A DNA stretch of 64,000 nucleotides from Nitrospira sp. (GTDB taxonomy: Bacteria; Nitrospirota; Nitrospiria; Nitrospirales; Nitrospiraceae): NCBI GenBank assembly GCA_024998685.1, contig JACOEH010000024.1, positions 1-64,000 on the forward strand. The letters are read 5' to 3'. Below the pieces are notes generated by a model. It was not told the DNA's origin, made no database searches, and worked only from the letters and a program-made list of their open reading frames with translations. The position numbers were made by a program, and so were the translations under genes. Of this stretch, positions 57,201 through 64,000 are shown one piece after another (position 1 is the first letter of the stretch; the number at the start of each line of letters is the position of its first letter).

Positions 57201-57752
57201 TTCCCCGTAAAATGCGGCTTCACGGCGGGGCGATCGCTCGATCGTTGCAGTAATGAAACGGGACGGCACCGCTGACGGCCAAAATACGGCTTGAACCGAA
57301 CCGGCTTGATTGAACACGTCGGCATCGCGCTCGTCCGCAGTCAGCACATGTGTCATATACTTCACTTGCCGTTCGACAAACCCGGCCCGTTCTCGCAAGT
57401 GCGGCCAACGTCGATACTCTTCTTCGCTATACCGCAACGACTCCATGATGAGCCCGACCCTCACCGGCGCCAGTTCGGCAAGCCAGCCAAGAAACGCATC
57501 CGAATAGCGATTGTGCACCAACCATACCCAGACCTGATCGAAGCGTCTGCCGGTCAAGAGGTCTTTCGCATGGTGCAGCCAGGACAACGGCGAGGTGTCC
57601 GGAATGTCGCAGAGTGCCGGAATCGTCACGCACTCACACTCGTTGGCACGAAGGCCGTCCTCAACCGCAAAGTTTCCCAAGTAGGACCACGCTCTTGCCC
57701 GATCCCACGTCCCGAATTCCAATTGCACCAAGAGAATTTTCGGTTTCTCCAT
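51297..57752 (-). CDS. Giant multi-domain glycosyltransferase/methyltransferase with TPR repeats
   Basis: A single uninterrupted frame of 2,151 residues. Residues 1-370: CgeB-like GT-B domain (PKILLVQLEFGTWDRAR, FQSYAGRVVEAMAAGRPVI). 405-640: GT-A-like domain (VFVLTVGDP, YFVQVDEDMVL). 695-1055: GT4 domain (HFWPSVGGVERVVEEL, VANLYPVKNHLGLLEVF, PSHAEASPLCILEAM). 1113-1320: SAM methyltransferase (MLDVGCGRGWLTNL, SEVIEHVPHGQKEYF). 1355-1600: GT2 (SVIVPTYNRPDRL, IAYLDDDDRY). 1615-1870: second GT2 (SIVMPVCNRVEL, IFLNNDTIPQPGWL, GFEDADLCLKVQEHG). 1890-2140: TPR-like helices. No membrane helix or signal. An assembly line for a methylated glycan on flagellin is inferred. Confidence 0.93.
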   Translation of the reverse strand: MEKPKILLVQLEFGTWDRARAWSYLGNFAVEDGLRANECECVTIPALCDIPDTSPLSWLHHAKDLLTGRRFDQVWVWLVHNRYSDAFLGWLAELAPVRVGLIMESLRYSEEEYRRWPHLRERAGFVERQVKYMTHVLTADERDADVFNQAGSVQAVFWPSAVPSRFITATIERSPRREAAFYGELYGERKAWLTMPGLRDVLIHPPSAEAETTFPQCFNALHQQMSERLQSGWRPDPAALTEYVGLWRRLREAIFANWLSSLKPWSGIVNLPSLFQSYAGRVVEAMAAGRPVISWKIPDRPRTQDLFEEGREILLYPKDRPSILKEHAERVGRDADYAGNIATAARLELLRSHTAEARARQWLDWIETGQSLMVHNDTGKTAVPDARSPHSLTRLTADRSGEERHVATTVFVLTVGDPAFEVCLGALHKQEGPPFKLDIIRNVCPFSAAAQAMIDRCDTPYFVQVDEDMVLTPDAVASMENVMTAAPDDVGMICFHLFDEDRGLPIQGVKIYRTALMKSLMFQDVKASEMELLAQMGRRGIQWILHPDVKGQHGTVYTPDTIYRRYKTMYEKDIRQWNVLTSDIRRKADAFRQSGDPLQLFALMGASHGIISAPLAADREKDARVYDLPELDVFKRLFLMDPPLTQPYVAARQVPLAHEPIPFEQVQWKGESDRNPPPSVADRATKRKNEAGTKSILIVTPHFWPSVGGVERVVEELGVGLLNHGYRVDIAAYPHAERHLTMYRGLTIITLSPHDRQEGTVHVCALEVERLISSGRYDACVMLGAPVNSLFYGAMTGLLPDRTRLIFQPTLNKEICELLSSGMSHVKDLVVRLTAHAHHVVVLSERGSDASFFSRHGLKTTYLPNGIQAQQSNGEFRKEHGIPSDAFLILHVANLYPVKNHLGLLEVFAPVPQGAKLVLVGHPTDNDAYVEQVRRALAGRPEVLYIPGLSPEGVAAAMQAADVLILPSHAEASPLCILEAMSHRLPWMATPECDAAQEQAGGVVISLADFRRAVTLLMKKPTLRRAFGETGYAHWEACRQWSCVLEGWIELIQTGHLTRSYAMPPDLIERTTAQRRTFWTQLEQAEPEFGGTTIAGNGPSTDNVAKQVNGGTMNSDAFYVNLFVNAPAWSGPHPNADEAARWSKIAAFLEYILRRVQQKEPGRRLRMLDVGCGRGWLTNLATIYGTCEGVEPVAGVVEHARKLFPHLRFEAGTAEIISGRDDFEPYEVILTSEVIEHVPHGQKEYFLAQLFKLLKPDGYVVLTTPRGEMWEQWKTIAPPNQPVEDWVTEEQLRALFNSQGFVEMGLDRIHVEVPGLRYVPAPTPADLRSMNLLPIYQAWVCQRTADVSVPFTRTPKVSVIVPTYNRPDRLRTALASLAAQTYQDFEVIVVNDAGCDVETVVAACADRYRITTITHDRNRGLAAARNSGVRAAKGTYIAYLDDDDRYLPNHLETLAGYLDRRECRVAYTDAWRVKERRSDGGYVETGRDVPYSYDFKPADLLVSNYFPVLCVMHDRACLDEVGLFDESLFAHEDWDLWIRIATRFPFKHLPIRTAEFTWRTDGSSMTSGMRETYWRTTEIIYRKYMPYADRIAGVREAQDKRLTEMRAIGGAKNYICSIVMPVCNRVELTKDCLTALARLKDQPEYELIIVDNGSTDGTADFLRRLSGDVRIIANEENLGFAKACNQGAAVARGKYLIFLNNDTIPQPGWLAALVAEVDHHAEVGIVGSKLLYPDGTVQHAGVVRNCAHRLPYHIYKAFAGDHPAVNQRREFQIVTAACLLIRRALFDEVGGFDEGYVNGFEDADLCLKVQEHGSVVVYQPRSVVVHLESQTPGRKLHDDANVTRFLDRWKAQWWAADEDLHFHVDGFKFKRVVRNGRDGGDIHMFNDIKDRAAWAHVAAAQAAALKQDWPAVKRELSLAADWPNDLAILAWASFVCEHLQEPILRQAFLSRYLALQEAPKERLSLIRSLLEQKDLRGADSHLQSLLASSPNHAEGLLLKGILCMQREQYEQAEGAFASARQEGADRKKCLMGMGMAAMGRAYTQGAWERFLEVLAENPDDAEAIHWLLRAGTAQNRWQELCGQLSAYVMRNPGDLAVRFALASVLLRAQQLDDAQREYGQLRMLEPNYDGLFELGQALANKEAVLAYEASN

Positions 57753-57770
57753 GAAGGCCTCGTGCCGCGT

Positions 57771-58268
57771 CTACGCCGCCAGCTTCTGACGAAGTTTTTC
57801 CACCAACCGGTCGAACTCGGCTAATGCAGGATCCGGCATGAAATCGACGCGATTGCGTTCGTAGTACTGTAACGCTTCACGATGCGCTCCCTGTTCACAC
57901 ATCGTAACCATTCGGTCCACAAATTCTTGAAGCGACATCGATGATCGCTTGCTCGGATCACCCATCTCGGTGATGTCACTCTGGTCTCCCCAACTCGGCG
58001 CGCTCCATTGCGTCCCTTCGCTCAACGCCTCCGGCTCGATGGGCAATAAGAGTCCTCGATCTTTGGTCACCGGCACGTTGAGGCGAACACGCTTGAAGCA
58101 TCGCGGACAGCCGGTAATCATTTGCAAACCGTTCTTCGGAACGTTCGCCGGATCGGTCAATTCCACAAAGGAGAAGGCTCTTGCGCAATGAGGGCACTCG
58201 GTGAACAACTCCCAAAATTGTCTGGTTCCTCCCGCAGTCATACGATTGCGAAATAGGCGAATCCGCAT
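57771..58268 (-). CDS. Hypothetical zinc-ribbon-like protein
   Basis: 165 residues (ATG 58241 is an alternative start). Two Cys pairs, CPHC near residue 25 and CPRC near residue 54, suggest a zinc ribbon. The C-terminal half is helical (MSLQEFVDRMVTMCEQGAHR, LAEFDRLVEKLRQKL). It starts the glycosyltransferase operon, 18 bases before the giant gene. The family is not recognised; a scaffold or regulatory role for the enzymes is possible. Confidence 0.8.
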   Translation of the reverse strand: MRIRLFRNRMTAGGTRQFWELFTECPHCARAFSFVELTDPANVPKNGLQMITGCPRCFKRVRLNVPVTKDRGLLLPIEPEALSEGTQWSAPSWGDQSDITEMGDPSKRSSMSLQEFVDRMVTMCEQGAHREALQYYERNRVDFMPDPALAEFDRLVEKLRQKLAA

Positions 58269-58626
58269 GAAAAGTCCAACGGCGCCAAAAAAGAGGAATA
58301 CTGGGTCGTATAGTCGTATAGCGGTATGTCGGCGGTATCAACAACACCTTCATCTCGTACCTCGTGTCATCGAATGAATGTCACATGGTGTCGCTTCAGC
58401 ACTTTGAACAATGATCTTTCGTGGACGCTGCCGACATGTTTCGTTCAGCTGTTGATGGGTTATCAAAATCTGTGCCATCACGGTGGTCCGTTCGACGAGT
58501 ACGTTTACAAGCGAATGATTGCCGACGACACGGTGTGAGTGCTGACCGGGCAAATTCTGCCGATCACGATCGGCTAGGCACAAGGAAATCCTTGACCAGC
58601 TGCCTGAGGATGAGTGTGCTGTAAGG
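58269..58626. other. Upstream region of the glycosyltransferase operon
   Basis: About 360 bases without a convincing gene. The operon promoter for 58268-46021 should lie here, but I see no clear sigma-28, sigma-54 or sigma-70 match. Confidence 0.4.
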
Positions 58627-59358
58627 CTACCTCTCTTTGATGAGATCGCTCCCCTGATATCGCTGGTTAATACATTGTTCGACTGCCTGGCGGACGGATC
58701 CACCCCACCCTCGATATTCGATGTACTCGAGTTTGTTGAATCGAAACTCGATGCCGATCATCTCGTTGCCGTCCCGCATGTCGATATTCTTTACGATCCC
58801 CGTCAAGTTCGTGATATGCCCCAGTCCAGGAAGTTCGAACTCCAGGCGGACCGTTGCTCTCGATCGCAACCAGGCAGGCCTCCGGACTAGGGCAACGCTG
58901 CATCCTCCTTCGCTGATGTCCTTCAACAGACCACCGAAATAGTCGTTGGGAGGAAGCACGGATTCGGAAACGCTCTCGTGGTCGGCTCTCATCAGTACGA
59001 TCGGTTCGTTGGTCGGTACACGAAGATGTTTCCGCAGATGCATCGCCTCCACGGTCTTCGGATAGGCGATGAACAGTAACGGCACCGGCGAAGTAATCAG
59101 GTCGCGTATTTCACTGCGATAGCCGACCAGCTTGCCCTCATGAAGGCAACTCACGGTGCAAAGAGTGCCTCCGGCAATACGCTGATCATGACCGAGCTGA
59201 ATCGGCCATTCACAGACAAGCCATGCGTGATCCTTCCAGCCGAGAAGCGTCGTGCCGTACATGACCTTCTGCTGACCAAGAGTCAGTGATATTTTGAGAG
59301 AGAGGCCGACCGACAGAAATGATGCCTCGGGCGGAACAGACACGACGATCTCGTCCAT
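58627..59358 (-). CDS. YcgR-like PilZ protein
   Basis: 243 residues from ATG 59358 (GGAG seven bases upstream; ATG 59385 is less likely). An N-terminal YcgR-type domain (GLSLKISLTL, YRSEIRDLITSPVPLLFIAY) is followed by a PilZ domain with HLRKHLRVPTNEP (RxxxR) and DISEGGC (DxSxxG), the cyclic di-GMP contacts. YcgR brakes the flagellar motor in other bacteria. Here it neighbours the flagellar glycosylation operon. Confidence 0.9.
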   Translation of the reverse strand: MDEIVVSVPPEASFLSVGLSLKISLTLGQQKVMYGTTLLGWKDHAWLVCEWPIQLGHDQRIAGGTLCTVSCLHEGKLVGYRSEIRDLITSPVPLLFIAYPKTVEAMHLRKHLRVPTNEPIVLMRADHESVSESVLPPNDYFGGLLKDISEGGCSVALVRRPAWLRSRATVRLEFELPGLGHITNLTGIVKNIDMRDGNEMIGIEFRFNKLEYIEYRGWGGSVRQAVEQCINQRYQGSDLIKER

Positions 59359-59594
59359 ACTCTCGCTCCAGGATAGAGTGGGCATGAACCGACTCTGATG
59401 AACTCTATCGGAATGTCACGGATAGATCTTGAGGTAAACAGACACGACGGAGAGCATCGGCTCAGAACTGATTCCAACGCATCCCGATTACTGACAATGA
59501 TCAAGTTCGGCGCATGCTCCGCCGATAACACCGTGCATCGTTCTTCTGTCGGCAAACCTGATCGGAACCCTTCTGACCCGGAGTCTAAAGGCGT

Positions 59595-60851
59595 ATGGCG
59601 ACAAGACGTATTACGATTGAGCAGCTCATTCCCGGCATGTTCATCATCGAAATGGATGTCCCGTGGTATCGCACTCCATTCCTCTCTCATAAGCGTCTGA
59701 TCAAAGATCAACAGACCATCCAACTCATGAAGCAGCATGGAATCAAGATGGTGACCATCGATACCGGCAAAGGGCTCGACCTCCCGTCGGAACCCTCAAC
59801 GAATACGCAGCACCCTGCAAGTCAACAGGCGACCACCCCGGACGTCCCTCTTCTTGAGCAAGAGGCGAAACGAGCGTCGGAGGCGAAATCCGAGGATCAT
59901 GCCGCCACGGTGATCTATGCACAGGCACGTGAAGCGGTTGAGCGTATCTTCGATGATCTTGAACAGGGACTTCCTCCGTCTCCTGAAGCGACCAAGGCCA
60001 TCGTGTCGAACGTGCTGGGGCAAATTCTCAGCGATCGCGCCGCAATGTCCATGCAGGTCGCCATTCACAAAATCAGGCAGTTCGACCGTTCTCTGACGGC
60101 TCATGCGTTGGACACCTGCATCTTGTCGCTCGTGGTGGCGATCGAGAGTGGGTTGGATCAACCGACGCAAGAACAGGTCGGCATGGGCGCATTGCTCCAT
60201 GACGCGGGATATGTCCGCCTTCCACGCAATCTCGTTCGCAGGCGTGAGGAGTGCGGCGGACAAGAGAAGATCCTTCTCCAGCAGCATTGCACGCTTGGCG
60301 TCGCACTTCTCTCGGAGCATCCCGGCATGCCTGAGGCTGTCCTACGCATCGTCAAGGAGCATCATGAGCGCGCCGATAGAAGCGGGTTTCCAGCCGGTCT
60401 AGGCAACGATCAAATTTTACGTCTCGCGCAGATCGTCGGCATCGTCAATTATTATGACGGCATGGTCAGTCGGTGCGGTGCACGCCCGGCTATGATTCCC
60501 CACGATGCCGTTCGCCAACTCTTCTTGTCCGGAGAACGAGGCCAATTCGAAAAATCTCTCGTGGAGCTCATGATTCGCAGCATCGGAGTGTATCCGGTCG
60601 GAAGCTTCGTCAGGCTCAATACCGGCGAACAAGCCGTCGTCGTCGGAGTCAATCCGCAGCAACGACTCAAACCTCTTGTTAAAATCATGACCGATTCACA
60701 AGGAGGCTCTTACGCGACGCCGATCAAGGTGGATCTGGCTGTGCCATCTCCGGATCACACAGTCCGAACCGTGCTGCATGTCCTCGACCCGGCTCAAGAA
60801 CGTGTCAACATCGGCATATACCTGGACCAATCCCTTTCACGAGCCGCCTGA
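59595..60851 (+). CDS. HD-GYP-type protein with DUF3391, degenerate motifs
   Basis: 418 residues. DUF3391 (RRITIEQLIPGMFIIEMD) leads, then the HD-GYP fold with LLHDAGYVRLP in place of HDIGK..LP and HHERADRSGFPAGL in place of HHER.DGSGYP. HD and HHE metal ligands remain, but the Lys and the GYP are changed, so cyclic di-GMP hydrolysis is uncertain. A PilZ-like C-terminal part follows (~325-410). Its TGA overlaps the next ATG by one base. Confidence 0.88.
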   Translation: MATRRITIEQLIPGMFIIEMDVPWYRTPFLSHKRLIKDQQTIQLMKQHGIKMVTIDTGKGLDLPSEPSTNTQHPASQQATTPDVPLLEQEAKRASEAKSEDHAATVIYAQAREAVERIFDDLEQGLPPSPEATKAIVSNVLGQILSDRAAMSMQVAIHKIRQFDRSLTAHALDTCILSLVVAIESGLDQPTQEQVGMGALLHDAGYVRLPRNLVRRREECGGQEKILLQQHCTLGVALLSEHPGMPEAVLRIVKEHHERADRSGFPAGLGNDQILRLAQIVGIVNYYDGMVSRCGARPAMIPHDAVRQLFLSGERGQFEKSLVELMIRSIGVYPVGSFVRLNTGEQAVVVGVNPQQRLKPLVKIMTDSQGGSYATPIKVDLAVPSPDHTVRTVLHVLDPAQERVNIGIYLDQSLSRAA

Positions 60852-63736
60852 TGAAGCCGTCTGAACGGAAACGTAACCGCCGCCGCCGACTTGCAGACCT
60901 GCTTCCTACAGCTTCCGCGGCCCTCGACCTTCTCGAAGGATTTCCGCTGGCCGCCGTCGTCCTCGACTCTGATTTTGCCGTATTGGCCGTGAACCGGGAG
61001 GGCCGACGGCTGCTTGGGCCACGGTTCTCCTCCTCCGCTCGTCGATCTTTTCCATCCCTATGGTCGATGCTCACTCAGTCCGACACAACCACCATCACCG
61101 CGCAACTGAACGGAGTGCTGAAAAACCGACGTCCGACTTCTGTGACGCAACAGCTTCTCTTGCGGAAGACCACCCACCGCGTTCCAATGGAATGGACTTG
61201 CGCGCCCGGTACGTTCAATGGGAAGACCGTACTGATTATCGGTATTCGAGACTTGTCTCATGAACTGGAATTGAAGCACGATCGCGATCGATTGACCGCG
61301 ATCGCCGAGGAAAGTCCCTTGCCGATGATCGAACTGGACCGGCAGATGGGCCTGCTGTATGCCAATCCTGCGATGATCTCTCTGCTCACTCGATTCGGAT
61401 ACAGCTCCGAAGGATTTCCCAATGTCGCCCCGCGCAACTTTCCCGACATCGTGCGGCGCTGTCTCGCCACAGGTCATGTGCTTCATGATGAGACAGTCGT
61501 ACTCCCAGAAGCGAGCTTTTCATGGACCTTCTGCCCGGTTCTCACTCATGGCATCGTGCGAGGCTACGCCACCGACATGACGAGCGTCCATAAGACGCAA
61601 CAGGCGCTCCAACTCTCCGCAGATCAACTTCGCTTGAGCAACCGTTGCTTGGACCAAGCTCTGGACGAAGCCAAGGAATCCGCACGCGCCAAGACGGCAT
61701 TTCTCGCGACCGTCAGTCATGAACTACGCACCCCCATGAACGGGGTGATCGGCATGACGAGTTTGTTGATGGAGACCTCCTTGACATCTGAACAACAGTC
61801 CTACACCGAAACCATTCGGCAATGCGGCGAAGCGCTGCTACAGCTGATCAACGACGTGCTCGAATCCAGCAAGATCGAGGCAGGTAAGCTGGAACTGGAA
61901 TGCCTCGACTTCAATCTCAGGATCACAGTAGAGCAGGTGTTGGCACAGTTCGCTGAGCGGGCTGAGGCGAAAGGGCTGGAACTGACCGGACTGGTCCATG
62001 CGTCGGTTCCGACGGGACTTACGGGTGACCCCGGCCGCCTGCGTCAGATCCTCACCAATCTGGTCGGCAACGCGGTGAAGTTTACCGACAAGGGCGAAGT
62101 AACCCTGCAGGCCTATCTCGAAGAGGACCTACCCGAAACCGCCGTCATCCGATTTGAAGTCACCGACAGCGGCATCGGAATCAATCCGAACACCCAAGCC
62201 AAACTGTTCCGTCCGTTTGTGCAGGCCGACAGTTCCACGACGAGAAAATATGGGGGGACCGGCCTCGGCCTTTCAATTTCCAAGCAACTCGTGGAATTGA
62301 TGGGCGGACGGATCGGCGTGCACAGCACCGAGGGACAGGGAAGTACCTTCTGGTGCACCGCTCGCTTCCAAAAACAGGCGGATTCTCTCCGCGCGATTCT
62401 TCCGACCGGAGATCTCACCGGAAAACGTGTCTTGATCGTCGATGATAACGAATCGAACCGTTTGATCCTTCATCATTTGGTATCAGGTTGGGGAATGGTT
62501 GACGATCTCGCAGAGAATGCCGAATCCGCGTTACACCGCATCACAAAGGCAAAGCGACGGGGAAGACCGTACGATCTGGCGATTTTGGATGTCATCATGC
62601 CGGGCAAGGACGGGTTGCAGCTTGCACGAGAGCTGCAAAGCCACCCGGCGGGATCCAGGGTTCGCCTCATCGTGATGACCTCGATGCTGCAACGGGGCCA
62701 TGCAGAACAAGCGCGCCAAGCCGGCGCAATGGGCTACCTCCCAAAACCCGTCCGTCACGACGAATTACGCGATTGCCTTCGAACCGTGCTCGGCTTGCCC
62801 GAGGGGCAAGCGCCGAAGGACCCCCAGACACACTCCGTCGTGCCTCAACTCGTCACCAGGCATATGGTGGCGGAGCATGTGCAACATCGACGCATTTTGG
62901 TCGTGGAAGACAACATCGTGAACCAAAAGCTCGTCGTGCGGATGGTCGAAAAACTGGGCTACAAACCGGACGTCGTCGAAAACGGCCAAGAGGCGCTGAC
63001 TGCGCTTGCCACGGGAGCCTATGCCGCCATCCTGATGGATTGTCAGATGCCCGTCATGGATGGATTTGAGACCACTCGGTGCATTCGAGAACGCGAAGCG
63101 TCGGTGGCCTCGCACGACTCGCCTGATGGAAACACAAACCGTTCAGACACAGTTCCACAATCGGCTCCGCACATACCGATTATTGCGGTCACCGCCAATG
63201 CGATGCAGGGCGATCGCGAGCGTTGCTTGGCAACGGGGATGGACGATTATCTCGCCAAACCGATTAAACTGGACGAACTACGGAGCGCCCTGGCACGGTG
63301 GGTATCCACACCACCCGATGTGATGGCACCCGGGAAGCAGAACCACATTCCCACAACGGTTGACCCGACCCGCGGGATCTTTGACTCTGCAAAAATGTAC
63401 CGGAACATCGGCGGCGACAAGGAATTATTCACCCAACTCGTCCGCCTGTTTCTCGATCGGCACCAGACTATGCTGGCCGGCATCAGAACGGCGCTCGCCG
63501 ATGCCGACCCGATCGCCGTCGAACGGATGGCACACACCTTCAAAGGCACCGCCGGAAATCTTTGCGCCTCCGAGGTCGCACTTACCGCCGGTCGACTCGA
63601 AGCGGTCGGCCGTCTCAACGCACTCCGCGACGCGCCTCCCGTCTACGCGCAGCTCGAACTCGAAGTCGCTCGGCTCGTCCGTGTGCTTGAATCCTACCGG
63701 AAGGGATATCAACCCATCACGCAGGCAGCCGCGTGA
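60851..63736 (+). CDS. Hybrid sensor histidine kinase (PAS-PAS-HisKA-HATPase-REC-REC-HPt)
   Basis: 961 residues, no membrane helix. Two PAS-like domains (~25-135 and ~150-250) precede HisKA with His290 (ATVSHELRTPMNGVIGM), HATPase (LVGNAVKFT, GGTGLGLSIS), receiver 1 with Asp580 (LAILDVIMPGKDG), receiver 2 with Asp730 (ILMDCQMPVMDGFE) and HPt with His895 (ERMAHTFKGTAGNL). All phosphorelay residues are present. It is translationally linked to the HD-GYP gene, which is its probable partner. Confidence 0.93.
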   Translation: MKPSERKRNRRRRLADLLPTASAALDLLEGFPLAAVVLDSDFAVLAVNREGRRLLGPRFSSSARRSFPSLWSMLTQSDTTTITAQLNGVLKNRRPTSVTQQLLLRKTTHRVPMEWTCAPGTFNGKTVLIIGIRDLSHELELKHDRDRLTAIAEESPLPMIELDRQMGLLYANPAMISLLTRFGYSSEGFPNVAPRNFPDIVRRCLATGHVLHDETVVLPEASFSWTFCPVLTHGIVRGYATDMTSVHKTQQALQLSADQLRLSNRCLDQALDEAKESARAKTAFLATVSHELRTPMNGVIGMTSLLMETSLTSEQQSYTETIRQCGEALLQLINDVLESSKIEAGKLELECLDFNLRITVEQVLAQFAERAEAKGLELTGLVHASVPTGLTGDPGRLRQILTNLVGNAVKFTDKGEVTLQAYLEEDLPETAVIRFEVTDSGIGINPNTQAKLFRPFVQADSSTTRKYGGTGLGLSISKQLVELMGGRIGVHSTEGQGSTFWCTARFQKQADSLRAILPTGDLTGKRVLIVDDNESNRLILHHLVSGWGMVDDLAENAESALHRITKAKRRGRPYDLAILDVIMPGKDGLQLARELQSHPAGSRVRLIVMTSMLQRGHAEQARQAGAMGYLPKPVRHDELRDCLRTVLGLPEGQAPKDPQTHSVVPQLVTRHMVAEHVQHRRILVVEDNIVNQKLVVRMVEKLGYKPDVVENGQEALTALATGAYAAILMDCQMPVMDGFETTRCIREREASVASHDSPDGNTNRSDTVPQSAPHIPIIAVTANAMQGDRERCLATGMDDYLAKPIKLDELRSALARWVSTPPDVMAPGKQNHIPTTVDPTRGIFDSAKMYRNIGGDKELFTQLVRLFLDRHQTMLAGIRTALADADPIAVERMAHTFKGTAGNLCASEVALTAGRLEAVGRLNALRDAPPVYAQLELEVARLVRVLESYRKGYQPITQAAA

Positions 63737-63833
63737 CTACTACAATTTGCCGTCGCTGCTCAGCGAGTGGATAGCGGTGGTTCCACTTCGGTCGATTTTC
63801 CTTTCCCAATCCAGGTGAGCCCCTCCATATTCA

Positions 63834-64000
63834 CTATGCGGCTGCGTACTGGCGAACATCCACCTGCACTCCGGTTCGGACAGCTTCCTCAGCCGTGTGA
63901 AGGAGACGAGCAGTGGTATCCTCATCCATATATTCCTCTCCGCAATTCGTGCAAACTTGCGCCGGGACTCCCTTGATCACCAACGTGGTGCCTTCACGTT
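63834..64000 (-). CDS. YgiT-type zinc-finger antitoxin (partial, cut by the window edge)
   Basis: The last 54 codons are visible: REGTTLVIKGVPAQVCTNCG, then EEYMDEDTTARLL and the end VDVRQYAAA. The CTNCGE zinc-binding pair and following helix are typical of the YgiT/MqsA-type domain often paired with a DUF4258 toxin. The first half, with another Cys pair, would lie beyond 64000, as would any toxin partner. Confidence 0.8.
   Translation of the reverse strand, partial: REGTTLVIKGVPAQVCTNCGEEYMDEDTTARLLHTAEEAVRTGVQVDVRQYAAA

Overview
The window looks like chromosomal DNA of a motile Gram-negative bacterium, most likely of the genus Nitrospira (phylum Nitrospirota). That assignment is inferred from gene content and style: a GspN-containing type II secretion operon, a short flagellin, DUF2934, many PAS kinases, and intergenic simple-sequence DNA. 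No rRNA or ribosomal gene is present to prove it. No tRNA, CRISPR array or transposase was found.

Layout. (1) 1-2500: a decaying accessory stretch with two DUF4160/DUF2442 pairs (one intact, one frameshifted), another frameshifted small gene, a ~60-bp repeat in two copies and a remnant of a wecB-like 3' end. (2) 2552-5978 (minus): wecB, GDP-L-fucose synthase and gmd, i.e. nucleotide-sugar supply. (3) 6145-17004 (plus): a type II secretion operon in the order gspC-E-F-G-H-I-J-N-L-M-K, with no secretin gspD. (4) 17131-22782 (minus): cheR-cheD-cheB followed by a partner-switching module (STAS antagonist, receiver-SpoIIE phosphatase, HPt, receiver-HATPase). (5) 23013-30505 (minus): response regulators, a PAS-containing methyl-accepting protein with a CheR-tether-like tail, and a five-PAS kinase with its overlapping response regulator. 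(6) 30589-38193 (minus): the main chemotaxis/motor cluster cheY-cheZ-motA-motB-STAS-cheZ-like-cheY-cheA-cheW. (7) 39307-45825 (minus): fliC-flaG-fliD-fliS-fliT, then a degenerate GGDEF protein, a PilZ protein and a minimal soluble MCP-like protein. (8) 46021-58268 (minus): an operon of large glycosyltransferases, including a single 2,151-residue protein that joins several glycosyltransferase domains, a methyltransferase and TPR repeats. Its position directly upstream of flagellin suggests flagellin glycosylation. (9) 58627-64000: a YcgR-like PilZ protein, an HD-GYP-type protein overlapping a hybrid kinase, and a cut-off YgiT-type antitoxin at the edge.

How they may work together (inference): regions 6-8 build, rotate, steer and decorate the flagellum. 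The PilZ, GGDEF and HD-GYP proteins, and a MshEN-like insert in CheA, suggest that cyclic di-GMP feeds into motility. The GDP-fucose genes could supply sugar donors for region 8. The best candidates for something new are the giant glycosyltransferase locus, the chemotaxis-linked partner-switching module, and the CheA insert.
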